From NCBI GenBank assembly GCA_015680685.1, contig MNCI01030304.1, positions 599,607 through 663,606 of the forward strand: a stretch of DNA of 64,000 bases. Reading direction: 5' to 3'. Source of the DNA: Gnetum montanum (lineage: Eukaryota > Streptophyta > Gnetopsida > Gnetales > Gnetaceae). How positions within the stretch are numbered: position 1 is the stretch's first letter; each line of letters starts with the position of its first letter. The notes under the pieces were generated by a model that saw nothing but the letters and a program-made list of their open reading frames with translations, was not told where the DNA came from and did not search any database. A program made the translations under genes and the position numbers. Positions 23,845 through 34,840 of the stretch are shown piece after piece.

Positions 23845-25484
23845 TGTTACATCCCAAAATTGACACCTAAATAATCCAAGTTTAAGTCTCACAAAGCTTA
23901 TTATTTGGACATGTGACATCACAATGCTTATAACCAAAAGGAAATAATCATCATAAGCATTATAAATATTAACCAAAGTATGGTAAACTAAAATACACAT
24001 TAGAGTACTTTAAGCAACAATTCCATTAATCCTAATTCATAAATGTATTAGGCTTGGATCAACTGAAACTACAAAGAAACTCATATAGATTATCCACCAT
24101 TTAGTTTTGCATCATGAAACCTAGCCACATGATATTCACAAGTGATGTGTGAGGAGACATTGATTAACTAAATAGTTCTCCCACAATGCTTTTCCAATGG
24201 TGTAGTCTAAGTGTGATGATAGAAAATTAGGATCAAGCAAGGAAGCCAACCTTTCCCTACACAATGTCTACCCATTAATACTTAGATCTAGCTACCTAGG
24301 GCATGATTATAGGAAATGTGAGTTAAGTTTTAGAGGCCAATCTAGACTCCCCATAATTGCTACCCATTGAGCCCATTCACATGCATCATCAAAAGATTAG
24401 GAAGAAACATCAAAGGTTGGAATGATTCAAGATCATAAGAACAACATGAAATTGACAAGGTCAATAAATACTATAAGATAAACATAAAAATATAGTGTTT
24501 TACCTAATTTTTCATGCACTCAAATGTGTTTTAATGAGTTCAAGGTGTCTTAGGATCAAATGAGGCCTATTCAAACATAAAATGGAGCTTCAAACTCTAG
24601 TTTGGAGGGGATTCCTAGTAACCTTAGTAGGAGAGACATCTTGAGCTACAAGTAGATGTTTCTAGGGAGATATCTCTAGCTTTGGCAAGACATCTCTTGT
24701 GAGATGGTTATGTATGATAAGATGTGTTTGGTGAGATGTCTCATGTTATAGAGAGACATCTCAGGCAATATGTCTTCTCCACCACAAACCTACAACTCCC
24801 AGTACTTTGGGAAAGACATCTCCCTAACCTCAAAGATTTCTTATTTAGATGGGAAAAAGGAGAAACAACTGCAGAAGATTAGCAATAAGACAGCATTCAT
24901 AAAACACTTAAAAAAAAGGATGATATGTTGAAGATAACAATAATTATATCATAGAAAATATACAAAGAAAAAAAGCTTGAATAAGTTAGTCTACCTTAGT
25001 AAATTGGATTGCAACAAGGTTGATCTGCAACACATAAAGTTGAATGTCAAGGAATCTAATCACCACAAGAGAGGAAGAAATAACTGATGAGCACGAGATA
25101 TCAATGCCAAAGAGAGATAAGAACTCATAATTAAATACAAAATTACAAACCCCCAGCCAATATAACAATAATATGTTATAATGAATTGTCTCCTTAGTCA
25201 CATTTATGATAAATGGAAAAGTTTAGATAAGAGTTTGGTAAATAATAGAAAAGACCTAATTCATGTAGAAAAGAAAATAGAAGAAAACATTAGACAAGTT
25301 TATGAAAATATAAGGCAAGTTATTAAAATATAATTAAAAGGTTTCACAACTATAATATAACATAAATAATTGTTACTAGGTGATGAGATCAAATCCTCCA
25401 CAAGACATAAATCAACGAAAGATCATAAAAGTTAAAGGTAGAACAAGAGGGTCAAGAATATACTATGTTACGTTTTCCATCATG
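23845..25484. other. Possible LTR remnant with AGACATCT cluster
   Basis: Begins with TGTTACATCCCAAAATTGAC, a start seen again in variant form at 59459 (TGTGACATCCCATTTTTTGA) and reminiscent of LTR ends. Between 24620 and 24840 there are about seven AGACATCT/AGATGTCT-type octamers in both orientations, like those in the copia-type LTR at 51590-51890. No primer site or coding sequence found. Element 5 inserted at its right edge. Confidence 0.35.
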
Positions 25485-25489
25485 GGTAG
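25485..25489. repeat. Target-site duplication, left copy (GGTAG)
   Basis: GGTAG directly before the LTR start TGAAACACC; the identical pentamer follows the right LTR at 34134-34138. Confidence 0.85.
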
Positions 25490-27563
25490 TGAAACACCAC
25501 AAAAAATTTTGGGCTACTGCTTCTTGACTACAAATTTTTCGAAGTGTTAGAACTAGGGTAGTTTCCACAAATTTTTCTTTCTAAGTGTCAAAACAAGGGC
25601 ACTTTCCACAAATTTTTCTAAGTGCTGAGACTATGCTCTCTACTATACTAGAGCATAATCAACTTTAATGTCCAATTCTACAATTTTGGCTAAGTATCCA
25701 AATGAGGTCATAGTTGCAAATTTTTGTAAGTGTTGGACTATGCTCCCACTACTGGGACTACGCTATAGAGTGTAGTCAGTGTAGTTTGCACCACCAGTCC
25801 AAATCTACAGAATTTTTCCAAGTGTAGTTGCTATGCTTAGCACTATAGCTACTACTCTCTCCATTCTAGCTACTACACTCTAAAGCGTAGCTAGCATAGT
25901 CAACACACAAACGACCAGTTTTGCAAAATTTTTCTTAGTGTTGTGCTCCACTACCATTGCCCCTACTACACTCTAGAGTGTAGCCAACGTAGTATGCACC
26001 TCAGTGGCTAGTTTGCCTAAGTGTCAAGCCAGAAGTTATCAAGCTAGCTCAAAATGGAAGAAATAGTTTGGCATATTTTCTAACTCCTGAGGCTACCCCT
26101 CCAACTATGCTCTAGAGCATAGCTGGCATAGGAAGAACAAGAATTGCAAGTTTTACCAAATATTTCTAAGTGTCTATGCTACATACTGTCCCCTCCTACT
26201 ACGCTCATGAGTGTAGAAAGTGTAGCAATGCTGGACTTTAGTTTTTTGCAAAATTTACCTAACTGTTGGGCTATGCTCTAGAGCTTAGCTAGTGTAGCAA
26301 CACAAAATTGCCTCCTAGAAGCTTCCAGAGATTAGCATAGGCCTTCATTCTAGCTCTAGCACTCCTTCGACAAGTAAGATCAGCAATTTTCATTTCTCTT
26401 GCACCCCCCATTTATCCCAAATTGTACCTACACTTGACCTTGTTCGAAAGAGGAGAGAGCGTAGTCCTGGAGCGTAGCCTCCAAATTGCATTGTTTTGCA
26501 CTATTTGTAGGTACATTACAGTATTTTTTGACTTTGACACATGTAGTCTTGGAGTGTAGTCACAGTCTGGTAGTTTCTTGGGGTCTAGTGGAGCATACCA
26601 AAGCATAGCACTTGTTACTCCAGCAGGAGCATAGTAGAGGTTAGCGTAGCCCCACCTACCCCCTTTGTCACGTGGCACTCAATATGCACTTCACATTAAC
26701 CCTAGCCCTATAAATACCCTTGGAACCCCAACATTTTGGGGATTGGCAGTTGGCACTTTCATTTGGTATTTGGCATTTTGGCATCTTAGCACTTAGCTTT
26801 GTGGACAAACGAGACCTATAGCACCACACTAGTAGAGAGGCATAGCTACACTACACGGTACACCATGGCCCCATTGCAGCCTTACATCACATAGTACACC
26901 ATGACCCTATTATAGTCTTGCATTGCATAGTACACCATAGCCTTGTTGCAACCCTGTAGAACACTGCACGGTACACCGCAGCGGCCAACTCGATAGGCAT
27001 GGTTCATCATGACGAGCACCAGACTTCATAGCTCGACATCACCGAGATTGTGACTACACTCCCACTATGCTTTTTGTACACTATGTACCTTTTGAGACCC
27101 TTTTGGAGTTAACTATGCTCCCATTTTGTGTGGTGTCCCATTTGTCTCTCCCATTTTAGCATTTTCTTGCATTTTTCTTGTGTCTTTTTGCATTTTTTCA
27201 TGCATCGTCATGTTGTCCTATGCTCGAGCAGTAGTCTCTGTGGGTTGACACCCTTATTTTAGTGAAAATGCTTGGCTATGTTCACCCCCATTCCATAGCT
27301 ATGCTATACACTTAGCACTAAGAAATACTACTTTGACATTTAGCATCATTTCACCTCATTTACATTTGCATTTTCGGCTAACCATTCCACCCTTGGTTGC
27401 ACCCACTGCCTTGGTTACAACTGGCAAAGTATCTATTCAATTAACAAGATCATTCAAGGCACCCTGTCTCCACCTCCAACAAGGCCCTCACATGGATGTG
27501 GGGTTAGGCTATGTGCCCATAAACCCCTTGGTGTTCTAGCCATCAACATTTTTGATTGTTATA
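25490..27563 (+). repeat. 5' LTR of element 5
   Basis: Starts TGAAACACCAC and ends ATTGTTATA, giving TG...TA ends. U3 (about 25640-26310) is a series of roughly 90-150-bp units, each with a variant of the 18-bp palindrome CTACGCTCTAGAGCGTAG followed by AGCGTAGC-like and AAATTTTTCTAAGTGT sequence (palindromes near 25752, 25876, 25966, 26113, 26205, 26276). TATA is at 26708-26717, and a 6-bp-stem hairpin CCCCAACATTTTGGGG follows at 26726-26741. Confidence 0.85.
26708..26717 (+). promoter_or_regulatory. TATA box of element 5, 5' LTR
   Basis: CTATAAATAC after CCTAGCC. The same sequence is at 33283-33292 in the 3' LTR. A CCCCAA...TTGGGG hairpin lies 9 bp downstream in both, at or near the expected transcription start. 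Confidence 0.65.
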
Positions 27564-27569
27564 GTTTTT

Positions 27570-27586
27570 TGGCACTAGAAGGAGGG
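27570..27586 (+). promoter_or_regulatory. Candidate primer-binding site of element 5
   Basis: TGGCACTAGAAGGAGGG lies six bases after the 5' LTR end, where a tRNA primer site is expected. A TGGCGC-AGAAGGAGGG form is familiar from plant Tat-type elements. I have not matched it to a specific tRNA. Confidence 0.5.
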
Positions 27587-27777
27587 TTTGCCGTTTTTCT
27601 CTTTCCACTTCATTGTGATTGTCTTTGCATCCCTGTCAGTGTAGATTGGTCCCCATTATTAGTCTCCCTAAGACCCTGCATAGTAACCCAAATCATGCTA
27701 TTCTCCACTTTTTTCTAAGTATTCGCTCTTTGAGCATAGTAAGTGGAGGGCATAGTGGGTGTGGAGCGTAGTCTCCA

Positions 27778-27970
27778 TACTTAGCATTTTTTCTATAGTT
27801 TTACACTTAGCCATTTTTTTGGCATTTTCATACTTAGCATTTTTTTGGCATTTTCACACTTAGCATTTTTTCTGCATTTTCATACTTAAACATTTTTTTT
27901 GCATTTTCATACTTAACGAATTTTTTTGCTACCGACAGACTTAGTCATTTTCCTATAGTTTTTAGAGTTT
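27778..27970 (+). repeat. Leader minisatellite of element 5
   Basis: About six copies of a roughly 26-bp unit, CATTTTCATACTTAGCATTT with T-run length variation, in the 5' leader before gag. A Thr/Phe-rich accidental translation has no significance. Confidence 0.7.
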
Positions 27971-28008
27971 GCCATTTTTTGCAAATAGCAACACTTACAA
28001 CTCGATCT

Positions 28009-30468
28009 ATGAACATGAATCTAGATCAACCTTCCACATCAATGTTTAATACATTTGATACCATGATCCACCCAAAGCATGTTGCACTAAGCCATGAATA
28101 ATACAAATTTGTTTATGCCAAAATCCAAGTAGGATTACTAGTGGATTGCCTTGAATTGAAGGCAAAACAGGACTACGAATGAGTCCACAAAGATGGATAG
28201 GAGTATAACCCTTCCTTGTTCGACATAATCCCACTCACAGAGTCCTACTACCAGTTGTTGTCCCAACTCATTTGTGCAAATGAGCATGATGTAGGGACAA
28301 CCTATGAGGAAGCCTCATAGGAGGAAGAAGATGAGTTCAAGGCCCGCTTTGAATGTGAGAGCCCCCTCTACATCATCTTCCAAGAACCACTCCCTAGTAT
28401 GGCCCCTCCTTAGTTTGGTCCACCCATCCTCTTCAAGATGGTGACCATGCTAATTCAATCTTTCTTATAAGAAATCATTGCATTTGCCCAGCCATATGCT
28501 CACGTAGGGGCCACCTCCTAGCGCTAGATGATTTAGGCATCCTACGTCTTGCTTGTCTCATTGGTGCCCATGCCATTCAACCAACCCACTCATGTGTGGC
28601 CAAACTCGGTCACCATGCCCATCCCTCAACCAATACATCAAGTAAACCCATCTATTATGATGTTAAATTGGCAATGATTATCTACTATGACATTAAACTG
28701 GTACACCTCGCAACCGAAAATCCAACCCTACGTTGTATAACCATCATAAGCCTAGCCAATGCAATTGGCTAGCACATCCCCAAGCTTGGATCAAGCATTC
28801 TAGCTGATCCAAAGTTTGACAGAGGAGATCAATCGACTCAAAGTTGCCCCCTTTGAAACTATTAAGGTGGTGGAATTCTACCAAGATGACCCATAAGTCC
28901 TACAGTCCCATCTTTGACTGTCCCAATTGGGGTCCCACTACCTCAACTCACCAAATACAATGGTGAAGGAGACCCCAACACACACTTGGTCACATTCCAA
29001 TTCAAGTGCCTACTCCACACTTGGCCATACATCATCATGTGCGTGTTCCCCATGTAACTCACTAGCAAGGCCTTAGACTAGTATTATGTGCTACCTAAGG
29101 CATCAATCTCTTCTTTGAAGGATCTCATAAACTAGTTTATGACATGCTTCAGGTACAACCTAAAGGCTGAAGCAATCCTTGACCAGCTCATGTAGGTCAA
29201 GCAAGGGCCCCTAGAGCTTGTGCCAAAATTTCTCTAATGTTGGAATGTTGCATTGAGCACAATGCATGAACTCTTAGTAGAGATGCACCTACTGGTTATC
29301 TTCAAGGATGCAGTGAATGACTTCATCAAGTCCAAACTATATTACTTGGCCCCAAAGTCTCTTAGCCAAGCCTTTACCCAAACGAAGGGCATAGAGGAGG
29401 TAGTGCAAGCCAAGAATGACCTGGCCGACATGGCCTATAGAAACCAACATGTGCTCAAGAAAAATGAAACAATGACAATAGTGGCCACAAGCACAAAGCA
29501 ACCAACTAGGGCTTGATGGCTAAGCAGCCCAAGGCCCTAGCTTGCAAAGCTACCAACTTTAGAACCAACTTACCTACATCAACAAGGGCCATCCCAAGGT
29601 TCAACTTTGAGTGCAAGGATTGCTCAAAGTATACACTGCTACTGATGGAACCCTTTGAACTATTTGAGAAACTCTTAAAAGCTGAGCGAATCCAATACAA
29701 GCATGTATCTAAGATTGCCTACTAAAAACATGATAAGTACTACAAACTATTGAGGAACCCCACCTTAGCAATACCAAATGAGCCCCCAGTTCCACAACAC
29801 TTCAAGCTAGAACAATATTGTCATCACCACTAGATGTTTGGTCATAGTATGGACAACTGTTGTGCTTTGTAAGATGACCTACAAAGAATGATAGAAGATG
29901 GCCAATTGGTGCTTGACGCAGTGAGGCAATCCAATGTAGATGATACCCCCTACATCATAAACTTCATCAACATAGGTGGCATGTCTAAACTTGCATACAA
30001 CTTGTTGTGATCCATGTTCCTTCCAGCAAGGCAAGGATCCCCTCGACCTCCACAAGTAATAGGCCCCCCTTTGTTATCAAAGTGCCACCTCGGGCATCCA
30101 TAACACCCTTTGTGGTCAAGGTCTCACAGTAATTTTCTGCTAAGACATTAAACTAGCATGATGTAGCAACAAAAATCACTAAGTAACATTTCATCATCAA
30201 GGTGCCACAATGAGTTAGCCCCACAACAACTTCTAAACCATTGTTTGTCATAAGGGTGCCACAACGTGATGGCCCCTCACCTACCCAAAGCCCAAAAGTA
30301 GGCAATGTCTCGGTCTCTCCTCCTTCAAGGGCCGATCCCACTAGCAACTTGGGTAGGCCTACCAAATGGAAACACAAGAGGATGAATGATCACCTCATAA
30401 CCCCTTTGCGATGGCCCAAAATTGCCTTAAACCATCAACCTCTTTACAATGGTCCAAAATGGCCTTAA
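28009..30468 (+). pseudogene. gag of element 5, decayed
   Basis: Begins ATG 28009 (MNMNLDQPSTSMFN). The N-terminal third is poorly conserved, with stops at regular CAG/TGG sites. Pro-rich middle: PFNQPTHVWPNS, then HQVNPSIMML. A decayed capsid core follows at about 28940-29480. The nucleocapsid motif is at 29819-29860: Cys, His, His, Cys in C-x2-H-x4-H-x4-C with FGH before the third ligand, then ALxDDLQRMIEDGQL, a block typical of Tat/Ogre Gag. One stop falls inside the motif. The C-terminal part (about 30040-30468) is Pro/Ser-rich with repeats of KVPxR/RVPQRDG. Many stops and shifts. Confidence 0.7.
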
Positions 30469-32104
30469 ACTAGCGATGGCTAAATGGCCCAAAACTAGCA
30501 ACACTCGATAGCTTGAAATGGCCTTAAACTACTGTTGCAGCCTAGAACAGCCTAATACTATCACTCTTCACATTTCTTTCCTTTCATTTGTGCATTTTAA
30601 CTCTGTTTATGATAGGTGTTGATTGATGTTGTTTTTCTACTTAATTTTTGCAGGATCTTGTAGGCACATAGCATGACTATGCATGTAGCATTACACCTCA
30701 CATAAGCAAGGTAAGCACTTGTCCGCCATGATGCAAAAACTAGCATAGATAATTCACTATGACTATAAATTGGTGCAATAGTCTGCTATGACTATAAATT
30801 AGCATAGACCATCTTTGGGTCATGATGTTAAAATAGCACAACAACTTATTCGCTATGATGTTAAACTAGCACATAACAATTTGCTAAGACTATAAACTAG
30901 CACTCCATTATCTACTAGGACCTCAAACTAGGTTTGTGCACTCATAACATCATTGCATCCCACCATTTTACTAATGTTTTGGAGCACTTTCCATTACTGC
31001 AGCCTTTGAAGGACTTGTAGCATCATTGGCCTAGCACTTTCACTGGCTTCCTAAGCACTTGCGATTGGCGCATCATTTGACGTATTTGTAGCATCTTCAC
31101 ATCCAACACTTGTAGAATCTTCACATCTAGCATTTTCATTTGCATGCCATGTTGTGTGGTTTTTTTATCTTCTAAGATTTATGTTCACAGGATGAAGCCT
31201 TGGAGGTGGTCATGCAGAGATGCATCTCATTGCAGCAGCAAGTCGCCACATTGCTTCGATGTGCATGATTAAAATAGTTAAGCCACTCAAGAGTGCACAT
31301 CCCCCTCATCTTATTATAGCCGAAGCACATCAACTCCTTCATCCTAATAGCCTCTCATGTCTCACATACTTACGATTTCACATCCCTTTGATGCATATGC
31401 ACTGTGATGCATCTGACATTCTCTTCACATCAACCATAGAACCTAAGGCAGACATAACACAACTCATCTCGTGGGGAGCCTTTATTGATGGATCAAAGCC
31501 TAAGTAGGTGTAATAGAACTCATCCTAGGAAGGAAACACCTATCCTATAGGCACGACATGATTGCATCAAAGCAAATCCTATGTTGTGGCATGTAGTCCA
31601 CTCAATGGCCAACACCTTGTAGCTGACATTTTGCAATATGTAGAACCCAATGAAGGTTTGCCTTACAACAAAACAAAGAAGCAAAAGAAAAAGTAAGAAA
31701 AATAAAAAAAAAGCAAAATGGAAAAAGCACATCCCTAAGAAAATCAACAATGCTATAGCTTTGCAACTGACCTAGCTTTGGATCGACTTTGACTCTCTCA
31801 TGAATACTCTAACAAGAGGTCAACATTTCAACGGTAAGCCACTTCATGCCATGATCACTGTTAGCTATGTTGCTTTTCATCTTGCATCATGGTACACTAT
31901 TTGCATTGCATCTCCCTTTTTTGCATTTTATCTCCCTAGCACATTGCCTATACACTTTGCCCTGGCATATCCTTATCCACAACACTCTTGAACATGGTGG
32001 AACAACACCTGATCTAGTACTGAGGAGTGATGTTGGTGCCACATCTGTTGTGGTGTTTTGCAATTCTTTCTTAATGTCCCTTGGGCCACTCCTCCAGACA
32101 TCAA
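30469..32104 (+). other. Post-gag non-coding region of element 5
   Basis: 30700-30935 contains about six loose copies of a 35-40-bp unit around CTATGACTATAAACTAGCAC; related short copies occur inside gag (about 28655 and 28690, CTACTATGACATTAAACTGG; 30140). 30936-32104 shows no recognisable protein. A plus-strand open stretch at 31220-31507 has no known motif, and an A-rich patch lies at 31670-31730. Pol would be expected here and is absent. Confidence 0.5.
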
Positions 32105-32118
32105 CAAAGAGGGGCCAA
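32105..32118 (+). promoter_or_regulatory. 3' polypurine tract of element 5
   Basis: AAAGAGGGGCCAA, purine-rich, directly before the LTR start TGAAACACCAT. Confidence 0.65.
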
Positions 32119-34133
32119 TGAAACACCATAAAAAATTTTGGGCTACTACTTCTTGACTACAAATTTTTCTAAGGTTAGAACAAGGGCACTTTTCACAAAT
32201 TTTTCTAGGTGCTAAGACTATGCTCTTCATTGCAGTAGGGCATAGTTAGCTTTAATGGCCAATCCTACAGTTTTGGCTAAGTATCCAAACAAGGTCATAG
32301 CTACAAATTTGTTTAAGTGTTGGACTACGCTCCCATTGTTGGGACTATGCTCTAGAGCATAGTCAGTGTAGTCTACATTGCCAGTCCAAATCTGCAAAAT
32401 TTTTCTAAGTGTAGCTACTACACTCTTCACTGTAGTTGCTACGCTCTCCATTGTAGCTGCTATGCTCTAAAGCATAGTTAGCATAGTCAACATACAAACA
32501 ATTAGTTTTGCAAAATTTTTCTAAGTGTTGTGTTACACTCTCATTGCCCCTACTATGCTTTAGAGCGTAGCCAGCGTAGCATGCATCTCAATGGCTAGTT
32601 TGCCTAAGTGTCAAGCTAGAAGCTATTAAGGTAGCTTAGAATGGAAGAAATAGTTTGACAAATTTTCTAACTCCTAAGGCTACCTCTCCTACTACGCTCT
32701 AGAGCATAGTTCGTGTAGCAAGAATAAGGATTGCAATTTTTACCATATTTTTTTAAGTGTTCATGCTATGCCCTGTTCCCTCCTACTATGCTCATGAGCA
32801 TAGCAAGCGTAGTGGTGCTGGACTTCAATTTTTTGCAAAATTTGCCTAATTGTTGGGCTACGCTCCAAAGTGTAGCTAGTGTAGCAACATTGAATTACCT
32901 CCCAAAAGCTTCTAGAGCTTAGCATAGGCCTTCATTCTAGCTCCAGCACTCCTTTGGCAAGTAAGATCTGTAATTTACATTTCTCCTACACCCCCCATTT
33001 GTCCCAAATTATACCTACACTTGACCCCATTTCAAAGAGGGGAGAGTGTAGCCTCCAAATTGCACTATTTTTCACTATTTGTAGGTACATTGTGGTATTT
33101 TCTGACTTTGGCACATGTAGTCTTGGCAGCATAGTCACAGTATGGTAGTCTCTTGGGGTCCAGTGGAGCATATCAAAGCATAGCACTTGTTTGTCTAGTA
33201 GGAGCGTAGTAGAGTTTAGCATAGCCCCACCTACCCCCTTTGCCACATGGCACTTGATCTACACTTAATGCTAACCCTAGCCCTATAAATACCCTTGGAC
33301 CCCCAACGTTTTGGGGGTTGGCAGTTGTCACTTTCATTTGACATTTGGCATTTTGGCATCTTGGCACTTAGTTCCATGGGCGAATGAGACCCAAAGCACA
33401 CCACACTAGTAGAGAGGCATAGTTGCACTACATGGTACATCGTGGCCCCATTATAGCCCTGCACCACATGGTACCTAATGGCTCTATTGCAACCCTACAT
33501 TGCACGATACACCATAACCCTATTGTAACCCTGTAGAACACCGCATGGTACACCATAGTGGCCAACTCGATAGGCATTGTTCATCATGACAAGCACCAAA
33601 CTTCACAGCTTGACATCATTGAGACTGTGACTATGCTCCCATTGTGCTTGTTATACACTATGTACCTTATGAGACCCTTTTGAAGTTAACTACGCTTCCA
33701 TTTGGGGTGGTGTTCCATTTCTCTCTTCCATTTTTAGCATTTTCTTACATTTTTCTTATGTATTTTTGCATTTTTTATGTTTCATTACATTGTACTACAC
33801 TCAGGCGGTAGTCTCCAGGGGTTGACACCCTCATTTTGGTTGAAACCCTTGGCTACACTTACCCCTATTCCATGGCTATGCTCTACACTTAGCACCACAA
33901 AACACCGCTTTGACACTTAGCACCATTTTAGGTCATTTACATTTGAATTTTCAGCTAACCACGCCATCCTTGGTTGCATCCACTACCTTGGTTGTGACTG
34001 GTAAAGTCTCTGTTTGATCAACAAGACCATTCAAGGCACCCCGTCTCCACCTCACCTTCATGCAGATGTGGGGTTAGGCTGTGCACCCATGAACCCCTCA
34101 GTGTTCTAGCCACCAATGTTTTCGGTCATTATA
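32119..34133 (+). repeat. 3' LTR of element 5
   Basis: Co-linear with 25490-27563. It has palindrome units (32343, 32463, 32553, 32692, 32785, 32868), TATA (33283), a longer hairpin stem CCCCC...GGGGG (33300-33317), and ends TCATTATA followed by GGTAG. Differences from the 5' LTR are mostly transitions plus small indels. Confidence 0.88.
33283..33292 (+). promoter_or_regulatory. TATA box of element 5, 3' LTR
   Basis: CTATAAATAC, same context as 26708. Confidence 0.6.
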
Positions 34134-34138
34134 GGTAG
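34134..34138. repeat. Target-site duplication, right copy (GGTAG)
   Basis: Identical to 25485-25489; defines both ends of element 5. Confidence 0.85.
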
Positions 34139-34840
34139 ATTAATAGATTATTAATGAGAATAATAATAGATGCCATAGTGCTATTTTTCTTCATGCAGAT
34201 TACATTCAAATTTTAATAGCAAGATTTGATGGCTGGGCCTACAAGCTCCCAAGATTTGTTACTCCATATCTAGAAACATTGGAAGTAGGTAGGAAAATGT
34301 GGTAAAGCTCACTTAGGCATGATTATACACATAAGAAGTTTTTCCCTTTAAAGTTTGGCTCCTAGAAATTTAGTAAATCAAGACATCTCAAAGGCATGAC
34401 CAAGAGATATAAGGAGCAATGTGATCTTTCCATAGCTCCTAAAAGAATCTATGTAGCCATAAAGATCAAGAAAGTACATTAGTTTGATGAAATAAATGTA
34501 GTATATCAAATAGATTCAGACAGAGAGGTAAATTAAGCCAAATATGAAGCATAAGGACAACTAAGAAAAAGCTTGTTAATGAAGTTCTCATCATCTTCAT
34601 TTGATTGATATATGGTAGAGAAATATAGATGGATAGAGAGGAAAGATCATCCTTTGGAAAAATACTTTCTAGATTTAGCTTTAATGGAAGTGTTGGTAAT
34701 CATTTGGGATGTGACTGCTAATGGGTGGGAGCCTCACAATCTCATAACCTTGGAAAGTCATGGGATTGAAGGTGTTCTTCAAATAGGGTTTAGGTGCTTG
34801 CTAGTCTCTGGTAACACCAAGGCCTAGATACCTCCAAATT
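34139..34840 (+). other. Unrecognised coding-like stretch with a dispersed repeat
   Basis: 34300-34830 reads, with a few stops, as a basic protein-like sequence (LKGMTKRYKEQCDLS, then KRIYVAIKIKK, KYRWIERKDHPLEKYF). Its last part (34692-34829) is a 138-bp direct repeat of 51133-51271, conserved mainly at silent-looking positions (GVLQIGFRCLLVS shared). I do not recognise the protein; it may be transposon-derived. Confidence 0.35.

Larger units (their letters stand above)
25490..34133 (+). mobile_element. Complete pol-less Ty3/gypsy element 5 (Tat/Ogre-type gag)
   Basis: 8,644 bp bounded by a perfect 5-bp target duplication (GGTAG). Two LTRs of 2,074 and 2,015 bp flank about 4.55 kb holding a primer site, leader repeats, a gag pseudogene and a purine tract. 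I could not find protease, RT, RNase H or integrase motifs on either strand. The gag knuckle spacing C-x2-H-x4-H-x4-C with GH is that of Tat/Ogre-type plant elements (family knowledge). Many LTR-to-LTR differences indicate an old insertion. It would have been non-autonomous. Confidence 0.85.

Noticed and set aside
31220-31507. 95-codon plus-strand open frame in element 5, possible protease
   Set aside because: No Asp-Ser/Thr-Gly motif or other protease feature.
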